Assembly: GCA_035499655.1 (NCBI GenBank)
Contig: DATJYL010000150.1
Coordinates: 1-38,168, forward strand
Source of the DNA: Pirellulales bacterium
GTDB taxonomy: Bacteria; Planctomycetota; Planctomycetia; Pirellulales; JADZDJ01
DNA length: 38,168 bases
Direction: 5' to 3'
The translations under genes were made by a program, and so were the position numbers. Position 1 is the first letter of the stretch. Each line of letters begins with the position of its first letter. Shown in pieces: positions 10,664 to 18,717 of the stretch. The notes under the pieces were generated by a model. The model made no database searches. It saw only the letters and a program-made list of their open reading frames with translations, and was not told the origin of the DNA.

Positions 10664-10912
10664 ATGATTCCGCAGCGTGCTGTCGCCTGGCTGATTGTGG
10701 GGGCGTTGGGACTGCCGATTGCCATGTGCCTGCTGTTTGCCCTGGCTCGACTGTTGGAAGCCATGCAAGACCAGGCGGGGGCCGACGTGCTGGGACGCAT
10801 CAACCTGGGCCTGTTTGTCCTATGGGCGATCAACCTGGTGGGGTTGTTGATTGCCGGGGCCATCAACTCGCTCAACAACCCGCCGCCGGGCTCTGGTCCT
10901 GTTCAGCCGTGA
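10664..10912 (+). CDS. Small two-helix membrane protein
   Basis: 82 residues. It has two hydrophobic helices, roughly residues 6-30 and 48-66, joined by a short charged loop (EAMQDQAGADVLGR), and a Pro/Gly-rich tail. I do not recognise the family. The frame is open far upstream, but the ATG at 10664 has a purine-rich GAGGGAAGGG site about ten bases before it and gives a clean N-terminal helix, so the longer version is rejected. It ends eight bases before the convergent lipoprotein gene. Confidence 0.65.
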   Translation: MIPQRAVAWLIVGALGLPIAMCLLFALARLLEAMQDQAGADVLGRINLGLFVLWAINLVGLLIAGAINSLNNPPPGSGPVQP

Positions 10913-10920
10913 GCCGCGCA

Positions 10921-11598
10921 CTACTTCGTTTTTTCCGACCCGACTAGCAATTCGCCGGTTTTCGGATCGTAAACATAATGCCGGTGGGGCGGCAACTCGG
11001 GCAGTTCAATTTGGGCCGGCTCGAGAATTTCTTTTTGGAATTCGTTGGCGTCTTTAGGCCAGCGATTGTGGATTGCCTGCCAAATATCCATATCGTGTTT
11101 GATTTGGTCCCACGTGATCAGATTCCGCATGCCGAAGAACTGATGAATCGGCTCGGTAATCAGCCCACCGCCATAGCCTTGGCCTTGGACGCCCGTGTTG
11201 GCTCCAAGCGTCTCCATCTCCGGCGGACCTTGCTGCACGGCGGGTTGCGCGACGGGCTGAGGTTGAGTCTGTTGTGATTGATCGGGTTGCGGTTGAGCGG
11301 GCTGCGTCGGCGTTGATTGTGCCGGAGTTGACGGTGCTGCGGCGCTGGAATCGGCCGCCGGGGCGGGCGTGGCTGGGTTGCTGGCCGCTGGCGGGGCGCC
11401 CGCTTTGTGTTCGTGCGCTTCCGGATCGGTTTCGATCTGCGGCGGCATCAACGATTGGGCCGGCGGTCGCTTGGAAGCGTTGTCGGCCATTTGATCGATC
11501 TCGTCGCAACCGGAGATTAAAACCGCCAATAGCCCGCCAGCCGTGCACAACACAGCGCCGGAAACAACATGGGCCATCCAGAAACTTCGCCTAGCCAT
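10921..11598 (-). CDS. Proline/glutamine-rich lipoprotein, unknown function
   Basis: 225 residues. The signal peptide ends in a lipobox, LISG-C31, so the mature protein should be lipid-anchored. Residues about 55-125 are a disordered linker rich in Ala, Pro, Gln, Thr and Ser. The C-terminal 80 residues are the conserved-looking part: a Trp- and Asp-containing helical segment (WDQIKHDMDIWQAIHNRWP) and a short beta-like end with HRHYVYDPKTGELLVG. The ATG at 11598 is preceded by AGGAAGGAA, so I prefer it to the upstream in-frame start. The function is unknown; the shape suggests an envelope scaffold or adaptor. Confidence 0.7.
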   Translation of the reverse strand: MARRSFWMAHVVSGAVLCTAGGLLAVLISGCDEIDQMADNASKRPPAQSLMPPQIETDPEAHEHKAGAPPAASNPATPAPAADSSAAAPSTPAQSTPTQPAQPQPDQSQQTQPQPVAQPAVQQGPPEMETLGANTGVQGQGYGGGLITEPIHQFFGMRNLITWDQIKHDMDIWQAIHNRWPKDANEFQKEILEPAQIELPELPPHRHYVYDPKTGELLVGSEKTK

Positions 11599-11947
11599 AA
11601 ATTCCTTCCTCCCGCCAGACAGCCGTAACATTAGCGTGACTTACCACACTACTTATTCTGCCCATCGCGCGCCTTGTTTGGCAATACCCGAGATTGGCCC
11701 ACTCAATTTTGGGCAAGAAAACGGTCGTTTTTTGAAAGTCCGAAGAAATCTCTAGGGTAGCGGGACGGCGGCTGCCGTATCGCTAGCAGCTGTTCGTTGG
11801 CTGCGCAAACTTTTACCTAGAGCGTGATCCCGGCACGATTCCAACTCGCTATTCTTTCGTCTTCGGAATCTAGGTATAACCCGGACTTTTGTGGGTCGAG
11901 AAAACAGTTCCCTGCCCCGAATTGTTCACGGCCCGGAAGGAGCCAAC
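11599..11947. other. Divergent intergenic region
   Basis: About 350 bases between the lipoprotein gene (minus) and the one-helix protein gene (plus), with no supported gene. A weak minus-strand promoter candidate reads TTGCCA (plus 11679-11684) and CAGAAT (plus 11655-11660), 18 bases apart, about 55 bases before the lipoprotein start. On the plus strand TATAAC at 11875-11880 has no good -35 partner. Confidence 0.4.
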
Positions 11948-12286
11948 ATGTCCCCGATCCGATACCGTCGCACGTCTGTGCGAACCGCACTAGGCATCAC
12001 CAAGGAAGAGAAACGCATCAAGCGTGAATTGGGAATTACTGCGATTTTGAAGCCATTTCGTTGGTGGGGGAACGAAAAACGTAAGATCAAACGCGAGGTC
12101 GGCTATTATTCGCCCGAAGCCAAATTTGCTCGGCACTTCTTGCCACGTTCCGTGATCAGGTTGTTCCTGCTGGTCGTTGCGCTAGCGACGATTACGTTCG
12201 CGATCTGGGTATGGAATTCAATGAAGGCCCCGGCCACACCAGACAACACGGCCGCAACCGTACACGAAGCGGGTGCACTGCGATAA
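11948..12286 (+). CDS. Small basic protein with one membrane helix
   Basis: 112 residues. The first 75 are strongly basic and hydrophilic, with many Arg and Lys including the near-repeat KEEKRIKRELG / NEKRKIKREVG. One hydrophobic helix follows (about residues 73-93, VIRLFLLVVALATITFAIWVW), then a short polar tail. It looks like an inner-membrane protein with a basic cytoplasmic face, which could bind nucleic acid or acidic lipid; that is inference. AAGGAG with a five-base spacer supports the ATG at 11948. No family is recognised. Confidence 0.65.
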   Translation: MSPIRYRRTSVRTALGITKEEKRIKRELGITAILKPFRWWGNEKRKIKREVGYYSPEAKFARHFLPRSVIRLFLLVVALATITFAIWVWNSMKAPATPDNTAATVHEAGALR

Positions 12287-12459
12287 TGGTTAGCATGCCT
12301 TTCTCGGGGACCTCTCTTCAGTGGAGAATGTTCACAAATGGCCCTCGATGAGTCGTCGCAGTTGGCTGCTTGGCGTCATGGCGAAACGTGGAGGTCACCG
12401 CCGCCGCGCGCCCGGCGATGTTGAGAGTGAGCCACGACCAAAAATTGCCGCTCGCAACA

Positions 12460-15400
12460 TTACTTCTGGTTGGCAAACTCGATGTAGTTGCACAACAGTT
12501 TGCGCGCTACGTCGGCCGGGCCTTCTGGGCCGGCAAGGTTGCCCAGGATATCGAGCGTGGAAACAATGATTTTTCCTTTGCCGCAGGGGACCACGCCCAC
12601 CGCAGTGCCCAAGTTAATCGGAGCCGGCGGCATGGCCAGCGGCGTGTTGGAGTGGAAGGCGCCGGCCGCCAGGTCGTCGCCGGTCAACAGCAAACCACTG
12701 CGCGAATTTCCGTCGCGGACCACGGCCTGATAGGGCCAATCCATTCCGCCCCCCGTGGGCAAATCTTTGAACAGCGGATGCTGCCGTACGAAATGCACGC
12801 CCCCCGCCCAAGTCGTCCCCACCCGAAACGAGCCGTCGTATTTGATTTCGGGCACAATCGATTTGGCTAGTTCCAGCCATTCGGGCGCATTTTCGAGCAC
12901 GATCAACGTGCTGCCATCGTTGCGCACTCGGTCGATCAATTTTTGAGAACTGGGGCGTTCCACGCCCGCCGGAACGGTCCACAGTAACCGGCATTCGGCA
13001 TCGCCCGTGGCTTGATGCCACTCGACTTTGATCGGGACGGGCTTGCCCGACTCTAACTGCAAGGTACTGGTGGTGGTTGCGGGCTGCGATCCGCGAGAGC
13101 TGCGCGAAGCGCGACTGCCGCGGCCGACGCCGGAGTAAACTAATTTGCCGTCGACGGTGACGCTGGCGGTTCCGCTGCCTTGAAAAGCGAACGAGTACGA
13201 CCCGCTGGCAGGCGGCAAAATTTGGCCTTCCCAGCGGACCGCGTAGTTGCCCAAGGCAGGCACCGCAGGATCGGGAGGGGCGCCTTCGGCGGCGAACAAA
13301 TCAATCGTGGCGTCGGTTCGGGAATGAACCTGCGTCGTGAATTCCTGGTCGCTGAAAAATGTTGCCGCCAGCCCGGGCCTGGAAGCGGTGGAATCGCGGA
13401 GCTGCGTTTCGGGAACTAATGCAAAGGCCGAGGCGTTGGGACTTTGAGCGGCAACAATCCAATCCAGATGCGGCAAATTGTCGGAGTAATTTTCAACGTG
13501 CGCTCCTTTTTCCCGGACCAAAAATTGGCGTAACCGAATGCCGGGATCCAAAACCGAGCCCGCGCCTGCCAGCTTGGCGCTTTTCCAATCGACGCTGAAA
13601 ATTTCGTCGTGACCCACAGCCGCTGGTTGGCCCGTAGAATCGATCAAAGTGGACCGAATTTGGAACTTTCCCAACGCGCCATTCAGCGGAATTTCGATGC
13701 CCTCGACCAAAAGTTGACCATAGGTGTCGCCGCCGGCCACGGAAACATCGACGGATTTAGCAAACGTTTGTTTCCCGGCCGAATCTTCCGCCGTGATTTG
13801 TAATTGATAAGGACCTTGAATGTTTTTCTCGTTGACAAGGTAAAAATCGGCAATGACTTTTCCCGTGGGCCGAACGATTTGATTGCGGACCATCACGGCG
13901 ATGTAGAGCGGCTGATTGTAATACGCCATGATGGCTGGATCGCCCTTAGGATTGCGGAAGCAATCGACCACGCCCGAATGGTTTTCGAGAATTTCTCCTT
14001 CCCAGCCATTGATGCAATAAGCGTCGGCATCGTTATTGATGCGGATCAGTTCGATGGTTCGGCCCTGGTGCTCCAGCGAAATGTTTCCCATGGCCTGACA
14101 CAACGCATCGACGGTGGGAAATGTGGAGCGCAGATTTTTGGCCGTCAGGAATTCATCGAACATTTTATACCAAGCCAGGTACATGGCCCCGTCCCAGCCC
14201 AGGTTCGGCGCGGTTTCCAGCTCGTGCTTAATGAGCCCTAACCGGGGCGGCGTGGAAAGCGCGCCTTCTTCGCCCCAAAAGTTGATTTCCTGCGGATCGT
14301 TGATGAGATGATAGAATTCTTTGGGATTTTTATAGGCCGATTGCGTGTAAACCGCCGGCCCACCCGCGTGATGATCGTCGTACCAGCCGGTGGTATAAAG
14401 CTGGTCGTCAAAGGGGCGGTAGTGCCATTTGGTGCTGGCTTCGTTTTCGATCCCGACGATCGAACGCAAGCCAGAGCTGCGCACAATCAACCGGCTGGGA
14501 TCAAGGGCATGCATTGCTTTCATATCGGCCGCGTAGTTGGCCAGGGCCGGCGCGGTGGGGCCGGTTTCGTTCGACATGCTATAAATGATCAGGCTCGGAT
14601 GGCTGCGGTCGCGCTGCACCATTCGTAATACTTTTTCGCGGGCCATGCTGCGCGCAATGCCCTCATTTTTCAAAGCGCCGTTGTCGTAATTGCCCGGTTC
14701 CTCGTAATACAGCAGCCCCAGCTCGTCAGCCTTTTCCAAAATAATGGGCTGGCCGATGGCGCGGTGAAAATTGAGCATGTTCAGGCCCAACTGTTTGGCC
14801 ACGCGAATTTGTCGTTCGGCGATTTCGTCCGTGGCATACAGCCCGTTGATCGGGAAAAACCCCCAACTGATGGCGCTGCGAAGCACAATCCGCTTGCCGT
14901 TCAGGCGAAACATGGCCTGCTTGCCGATATCGACCGGCTCGAACCAACGGAATCCAAACGTTTTTTGCGCCGCGTCGTTCGGCGGTTTGGACGCTGAATT
15001 GCCGGACGCGTCGACCTCCGACAGCTTCGCCTCGCAAATATATAGATTGGGGTGATCCGGATCCCAGAGCTTGGCCTGCGGGCAGGAAACTTTGAATCTG
15101 ACAACATTCGCGCCCGGGGCCAGTTCCACTTCTTTTTGCTCAGTGGCCAGCGGCTGGTCAGCATTTTGTTTATCGCGAATCGTGACCCCGATATTTCGGT
15201 GAACCGTCTGAGCCGTGGTATTGCGCAGCGTGGTCTCGATGTTCACGTCGGTCATGGCCGGCGTGTTTTGCACATAAATATCGTCCACATACACCGGATC
15301 CGTAACTAAAAGTTTGACCCGGCCCGTGATCCCGCCAAAGCCGTGGCCAAGCAGAATTTGATTTTTTCCCCAATCGATCAAACCCTTGTCGTGCCAGTCG

Positions 15401-15948
15401 AAGTTGCCGCCCGGATCGGTAATGCGGACTGCCAGTTGCACACGATCGCCGGGTTTGGCAACGTCGGACAAATCGACCTCGAAGGGGGTGTTCCCGATTA
15501 AATCGTAACCGACCAGTTTTTGATTCACGTACACTTCCGCCCGTTGCCGGACCGATTCGAACCGGAGCAGCATGTGGCGGGGGGCTGTCGCTTCGGGTAT
15601 TTCCAAGGTCCGAACCCACCAACTGACGCCAACAATATCGCCCTCCGGCCCCGGCGTTTTTTGCAAGTATTCTTCCGCCGTCCCGGGGACCGCTGCGTCG
15701 CGGGCTTGATCGGAATCGAGCGCGGCCCAGCCGCCGGTAGGCGCGTTCGTGGGAAGCTTGGAGAGATTGACAGGGAGCGGAAAAAGTTCGTCGTTTTTCC
15801 ACTCGGCTTTGGCATCGTACCAGAGCTTCCATCCGGGACCGGAAAGATTGATTTCCTGCCGTTCCGCCCCCAACAGCGATTGCCCGGCTAAGCTGCTTAG
15901 CAATGCCGCGGCAAGGAAATATTTGGACAGCGAGTGGGCGAATTTCAT
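12460..15948 (-). CDS. Exported glycoside hydrolase family 2 enzyme with PA14 domain
   Basis: Secreted beta-glycosidase-like enzyme, 1162 residues, starting with signal peptide MKFAHSLSKYFLAAALLSSL. The order is an N-terminal sugar-binding beta domain (about 45-215), an immunoglobulin-like domain (about 220-335), and a TIM barrel (about 335-640). The general acid/base is Glu461 in SMSNE and the likely nucleophile is Glu560 or 561 in FWGEEG. Further beta domains follow, then a PA14-type domain (about 855-995) starting GLAATFF and containing WEGQILPPASGSY. A last domain ends in KGKIIVSTLDIL. The substrate is unknown; GH2 covers beta-galactosidase, -mannosidase and -glucuronidase. Neither the ATG at 15948 nor the GTG at 15966 has a Shine-Dalgarno; I prefer ATG for the cleaner signal peptide. 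Confidence 0.88.
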   Translation of the reverse strand: MKFAHSLSKYFLAAALLSSLAGQSLLGAERQEINLSGPGWKLWYDAKAEWKNDELFPLPVNLSKLPTNAPTGGWAALDSDQARDAAVPGTAEEYLQKTPGPEGDIVGVSWWVRTLEIPEATAPRHMLLRFESVRQRAEVYVNQKLVGYDLIGNTPFEVDLSDVAKPGDRVQLAVRITDPGGNFDWHDKGLIDWGKNQILLGHGFGGITGRVKLLVTDPVYVDDIYVQNTPAMTDVNIETTLRNTTAQTVHRNIGVTIRDKQNADQPLATEQKEVELAPGANVVRFKVSCPQAKLWDPDHPNLYICEAKLSEVDASGNSASKPPNDAAQKTFGFRWFEPVDIGKQAMFRLNGKRIVLRSAISWGFFPINGLYATDEIAERQIRVAKQLGLNMLNFHRAIGQPIILEKADELGLLYYEEPGNYDNGALKNEGIARSMAREKVLRMVQRDRSHPSLIIYSMSNETGPTAPALANYAADMKAMHALDPSRLIVRSSGLRSIVGIENEASTKWHYRPFDDQLYTTGWYDDHHAGGPAVYTQSAYKNPKEFYHLINDPQEINFWGEEGALSTPPRLGLIKHELETAPNLGWDGAMYLAWYKMFDEFLTAKNLRSTFPTVDALCQAMGNISLEHQGRTIELIRINNDADAYCINGWEGEILENHSGVVDCFRNPKGDPAIMAYYNQPLYIAVMVRNQIVRPTGKVIADFYLVNEKNIQGPYQLQITAEDSAGKQTFAKSVDVSVAGGDTYGQLLVEGIEIPLNGALGKFQIRSTLIDSTGQPAAVGHDEIFSVDWKSAKLAGAGSVLDPGIRLRQFLVREKGAHVENYSDNLPHLDWIVAAQSPNASAFALVPETQLRDSTASRPGLAATFFSDQEFTTQVHSRTDATIDLFAAEGAPPDPAVPALGNYAVRWEGQILPPASGSYSFAFQGSGTASVTVDGKLVYSGVGRGSRASRSSRGSQPATTTSTLQLESGKPVPIKVEWHQATGDAECRLLWTVPAGVERPSSQKLIDRVRNDGSTLIVLENAPEWLELAKSIVPEIKYDGSFRVGTTWAGGVHFVRQHPLFKDLPTGGGMDWPYQAVVRDGNSRSGLLLTGDDLAAGAFHSNTPLAMPPAPINLGTAVGVVPCGKGKIIVSTLDILGNLAGPEGPADVARKLLCNYIEFANQK

Positions 15949-16172
15949 ATTTGGCGATTGACGCACGAAGCGCCAAACCCCCGTTGGCTTTCGTGCTTAT
16001 TCAGCACGCTGAATGATCGGCCGTGTGCACGATACGGCTATTGTAAACTTCGCCAAGGTCGGCCGCCACGTCGCCGCAGAAAGGGCATCAAGAAGAAGCG
16101 TGAACCTGCTCGTCGAGCGCGGCTGATTTGTACTTGCGCCGCGTGGCCAATTTCTTCTGCACCCAGCACGCT

Positions 16173-16355
16173 TTATTCGCTTTCGGCCCAGACGCGGAGG
16201 GTGCGATCTTCGTCGATTTCGACATGGATGACGTTGGGGTGGCAGCAGACGGGGCAATCTTCCACGTACTCCTGGCTTTCGCCGGCCGACAAGTCAATGG
16301 GAATGACAATTTCCTCGCCGCAACTGTCGCAGATATATGACGATTCGGATTGCAT
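16173..16355 (-). CDS. CPXCG-motif cysteine-rich mini-protein
   Basis: 60 residues. Cysteines at 9 and 12 (CDSC) and at 34, 37 and 38 (CPVCC) give a zinc-ribbon layout, with the acidic C-terminus typical of the CPXCG cysteine-rich family. The first pair reads CDSCG rather than CPXCG, so the proline is lost there but kept in the second pair. The family has no settled function; it is likely a small zinc-binding cytoplasmic protein. It shares a strand with surE, and the roughly 90-base gap between them is filled with G-runs and heptamer repeats. Confidence 0.8.
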   Translation of the reverse strand: MQSESSYICDSCGEEIVIPIDLSAGESQEYVEDCPVCCHPNVIHVEIDEDRTLRVWAESE

Positions 16356-16357
16356 GC

Positions 16358-16407
16358 GGGAGGGGGTAGAGGATAGGGGGCAGGGAGTAGGGGAAGTGGG
16401 TTCGGGG
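16358..16407 (+). repeat. G-run tract, possible G-quadruplex
   Basis: Seven runs of three to five G within 50 bases, with spacers of one to ten bases, between surE and the CPXCG gene. As surE and the CPXCG gene are on the minus strand, the G-rich strand is the non-template-like plus strand and their transcripts would be C-rich here. The run could fold into a G-quadruplex on the plus strand. Confidence 0.45.
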
Positions 16408-16420
16408 TTCAGATTGCAGA

Positions 16421-16455
16421 TTGCTAGTTGCTAATCGCTAATTGCTAGTCGCTGA
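16421..16455. repeat. Heptamer repeat array (TTGCTAA family)
   Basis: Five consecutive 7-base units: TTGCTAG, TTGCTAA, TCGCTAA, TTGCTAG, TCGCTGA. The array overlaps the 3' end of surE, whose stop codon and last three codons lie inside it. The same family recurs at 35374-35401 and 35433-35460. Confidence 0.75.
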
Positions 16456-17209
16456 TTGTTGTCCAATCCCACTTCTGCATGGGGGTCAGGAAACTGTGGC
16501 GCGTTAAATCGTAATGCAGCGGCGTGAGGGTGATGTGGCCTTTTTCCAGTTCGGATAAATCGTTTTCTTCGTCGGGCGGAAGGTCCGGCAACTCTCCCAT
16601 GGCCCAGTAGTAGTTGCGGCCGCGGGGGTCGGTTCGCTTTTCGTACTTCTCGCCGTATTGCTGAATGGCCATCGGCACAATTTTGACGTGCGGCGGGCGG
16701 CCGAGTGCGGCCGTCGGAATGTTCAAATTGTACAGCGTGGGCCGATCACCTTGATTGGCCAGAATTTTTTCGATGACCACGAGAGCGAGGTCGGCGGCTT
16801 TGTCGAACTGGAAGCGTTCGTTCCACTGGAGCGACACGGCGATGCTGGTGATGCCGAAGAACGCCCCTTCGATGGCCGCCGCCACCGTGCCGCTGTACAG
16901 CACGTTGATGCCGGCGTTCAGTCCGCCGTTGATACCGCTGACAACCAGGTCAGGCCGCTCGGGGCAATATTCCGAGATGCCGATTTTGACCGAATCGGCC
17001 GGGCTGCCTTCGACGGCGTAGCGGCGGTGGTGGCCTTCGACAATTTCTTTCACCACCAGCGGCGTGAGAAACGTGATGGAATGCCCGACACCGCTTTGCT
17101 CGGTGGCCGGCGCACACACGGTGACGTGGCCCAGCCGCGAGAGAGCCTGTTCCATGGCGGCCAGGCCGGGAGCGAAAATGCCGTCGTCGTTAGTGAGGAG
17201 AATTTGCAC
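16445..17209 (-). CDS. surE: 5'/3'-nucleotidase SurE
   Basis: Metal-dependent phosphatase acting on nucleoside monophosphates, 254 residues, the usual length. The metal-site residues are present: Asp8-Asp9 in LLTNDDG, Ser39 in EQSGVGHS, and Asn94 in SGINGGLNAG. The EGSPADSVKIG and SGTVAAAIEG segments are also family-typical. The start is GTG at 17209, with no clear Shine-Dalgarno; the N-terminus MQILLTNDDG is exactly what the family needs, so the start is firm. The stop is formed inside a 7-base repeat array, suggesting that the array replaced or trimmed the original C-terminus. Confidence 0.95.
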   Translation of the reverse strand: MQILLTNDDGIFAPGLAAMEQALSRLGHVTVCAPATEQSGVGHSITFLTPLVVKEIVEGHHRRYAVEGSPADSVKIGISEYCPERPDLVVSGINGGLNAGINVLYSGTVAAAIEGAFFGITSIAVSLQWNERFQFDKAADLALVVIEKILANQGDRPTLYNLNIPTAALGRPPHVKIVPMAIQQYGEKYEKRTDPRGRNYYWAMGELPDLPPDEENDLSELEKGHITLTPLHYDLTRHSFLTPMQKWDWTTISD

Positions 17210-17269
17210 TGGTGATGCTTTTCGGAGGTGATTTGTTCCTGGTCGTCGAATTCGATCGATTTTTGTTCC

Positions 17270-17342
17270 TGTAGGAGGGGAATTCCTTCCCCGATGTCCG
17301 CGTCAAACGTCGATCTGTCGGCGAAGGGATTCGCCTCCTACA
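17270..17342. repeat. REP-like inverted-repeat element
   Basis: Arms of 25 bases at 17270-17294 and 17318-17342 match at 22 positions. The outer nine bases, TGTAGGAGG and CCTCCTACA, match perfectly, and a 23-base loop separates the arms. The ends resemble the GTAGGAG-type REP sequences known from Pseudomonas and relatives, which are usually moved by RAYT transposases. It lies between surE and the divergent 17506 gene. No RAYT gene is in the window. Confidence 0.7.
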
Positions 17343-17377
17343 ATCTGCTCAAATTGGCGACAACCAATTTATTGCTC

Positions 17378-17427
17378 GCGCGCCGGCAAACCCGGCGGCT
17401 AAAAGCACTACTATACAGCGCGCCGGC
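17378..17427. repeat. 10-base direct repeat GCGCGCCGGC
   Basis: GCGCGCCGGC occurs at 17378-17387 and again at 17418-17427, with 30 bases between, about 80 bases upstream of the membrane protein gene at 17506. It could be a two-site operator or chance in GC-rich DNA. Confidence 0.3.
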
Positions 17428-17505
17428 CGGAGCGCAAATGACGCTGGCGAAAATGGTCGAACTCAGTACGATAAGCGGCGACTTTCGAAAATTCTAACCC
17501 GAGCG

Positions 17506-18090
17506 ATGCCGATGATTTTGCTTATCGCCATTTTGCAAACCGCACTGGTGGTGGTCATCATTCCGGTGTATTGGCGGCAGCATGGGTGGAAGAATTTTTT
17601 GTGGATGTCGGACATTGCCCTCTTCGGCAGCACGATTGCGCTGTGGTGGCCGAATCGGTTGCTTGTTAGCACGGAAGCGGTGTCGGTGTTGGTGCTCGAA
17701 ATTGTCTGGGGGATCGACATTCTGCTGAGGCTGATTCTGGGCAGCAGGTTCGCGGTGCTTAGCAAATACATGTTCCAGCGGGAAATTCCGTTGTGGATTC
17801 GGCTGCTGTCGCTGTTTCATGTGTGGCTGCCGTGGCTGCTGTTGTGGCAGGTGATGCAAACCGGTTACGACCCGCGGGCCTTGGTGGTGCAGACCGTAGT
17901 GTGGTGGGTGGTGGTAACGGCCTGCTATTTTATTTCCACACCCGAGGAGAACATCAATTGTGCGCACGGCGTGGGGCAGTTGCCGCAGCGGTTGACGCCC
18001 GTAGGATATTTGATTTTGCTGCTGTTCTTTGTCCCGGTATGCGTGTACGTACCGACGCATTTTTTTCTGGGGTGGGTGGCGGGAGGGTGA
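17506..18090 (+). CDS. Multi-pass membrane protein, unknown function
   Basis: 194 residues with five or six hydrophobic helices and an unusual number of Trp residues, including VVWWVVV and WMSDIALFGSTIALWW. The N-terminal helix starts at once (MPMILLIAILQTALVVVII). Short charged loops such as STPEENINC separate the helices. I do not recognise a family; the layout is that of a small conserved membrane protein. The start is ATG at 17506 (a second ATG follows at 17512); no strong Shine-Dalgarno. Confidence 0.7.
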   Translation: MPMILLIAILQTALVVVIIPVYWRQHGWKNFLWMSDIALFGSTIALWWPNRLLVSTEAVSVLVLEIVWGIDILLRLILGSRFAVLSKYMFQREIPLWIRLLSLFHVWLPWLLLWQVMQTGYDPRALVVQTVVWWVVVTACYFISTPEENINCAHGVGQLPQRLTPVGYLILLLFFVPVCVYVPTHFFLGWVAGG

Positions 18091-18190
18091 AGCAGTGTAG
18101 GGGTGTGGAGGTGAGGAGGCGGGATGGATCGAGTATGATGGTGCAGGAATCAGAAACAGATCGCTTTGAAATTGGGCAGTCATTGCGAAT

Positions 18191-18511
18191 ATGGATTCAA
18201 ATACGAAAAGTGATGCGTATGCTGTATGGGCCGAGTGGGGCCCCGCGCTTCGGATTTCCCGAGAAGAACGGATGGCTGAGTGCTTTCCAGAAGTGAGTGA
18301 AGCCGATCGACTCGCATTTCTCTCAGAATTTGAGATCGTGCGAGCAGAGATATGGAAAGTTGCGGAGGAGGGCGCGGAAAAACGTCACACAAAAGAAGCC
18401 TTTGAAAAACGAATGACTGATCGTTTCCCGTGGATGAAGAGAGAAGCATTGGATAAAGCTTGGTTCTTAGCGAATTATTATGCGTGGCATGAGGGTTACG
18501 ACAAGAGGTAG
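18191..18511 (+). CDS. Small acidic hypothetical protein
   Basis: 106 residues, soluble, mostly helical and charged, with no signal peptide and no recognised family. Trp and Phe recur in the C-terminal half (FPWMKREALDKAWFLANYYAWHEGY). The coding sequence is visibly richer in A and T than its neighbours, which may mean more recent arrival. It sits alone between the membrane protein gene and guaA, followed by a hairpin-type terminator. Confidence 0.55.
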   Translation: MDSNTKSDAYAVWAEWGPALRISREERMAECFPEVSEADRLAFLSEFEIVRAEIWKVAEEGAEKRHTKEAFEKRMTDRFPWMKREALDKAWFLANYYAWHEGYDKR

Positions 18512-18555
18512 GCGTCCTAGCCCAGCCGGCAGTCCGGTTCTATAATCTGACTTTT

Positions 18556-18594
18556 CCGCCCGGGCCGTGTCTCCAAGAGGAGTGTCTCGGGCGG
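18556..18594 (+). terminator. Probable terminator hairpin
   Basis: CCGCCCG (18556-18562) pairs with CGGGCGG (18588-18594), with an inner CTCC/GGAG helix, followed by the T-rich tail TTTGTGTTTGT. It lies 45 bases past the stop of the 18191 gene. The tail is broken by G, so termination may be partial. Confidence 0.5.
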
Positions 18595-18630
18595 TTTGTG
18601 TTTGTCGCCCGATGATGGAAATCGAGATAA

Positions 18631-18700
18631 TGTAGAGACGGCTGTCCTCAGCCGTTTGCTTCGAGAAGTTTCCAGGCGTCTGAGGACAGACGCCGCTACA
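18631..18700. repeat. Two-hairpin dispersed element, copy 1
   Basis: 70 bases starting TGTAG and ending CTACA. Inside are two adjacent hairpins: ACGGCTG/CAGCCGT and GGCGTCTG/CAGACGCC. The reverse complement of 22735-22802 matches along almost the whole length. It ends 17 bases before the guaA start codon, so it lies in the guaA leader or promoter. Confidence 0.85.
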
Positions 18701-18717
18701 TTCCTGCAAAAACAAAA

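Noticed and set aside
17228-17497. An 89-residue open frame before the 17506 membrane gene
   Set aside because: It is largely translation of the REP-like inverted repeat and lacks a ribosome site.
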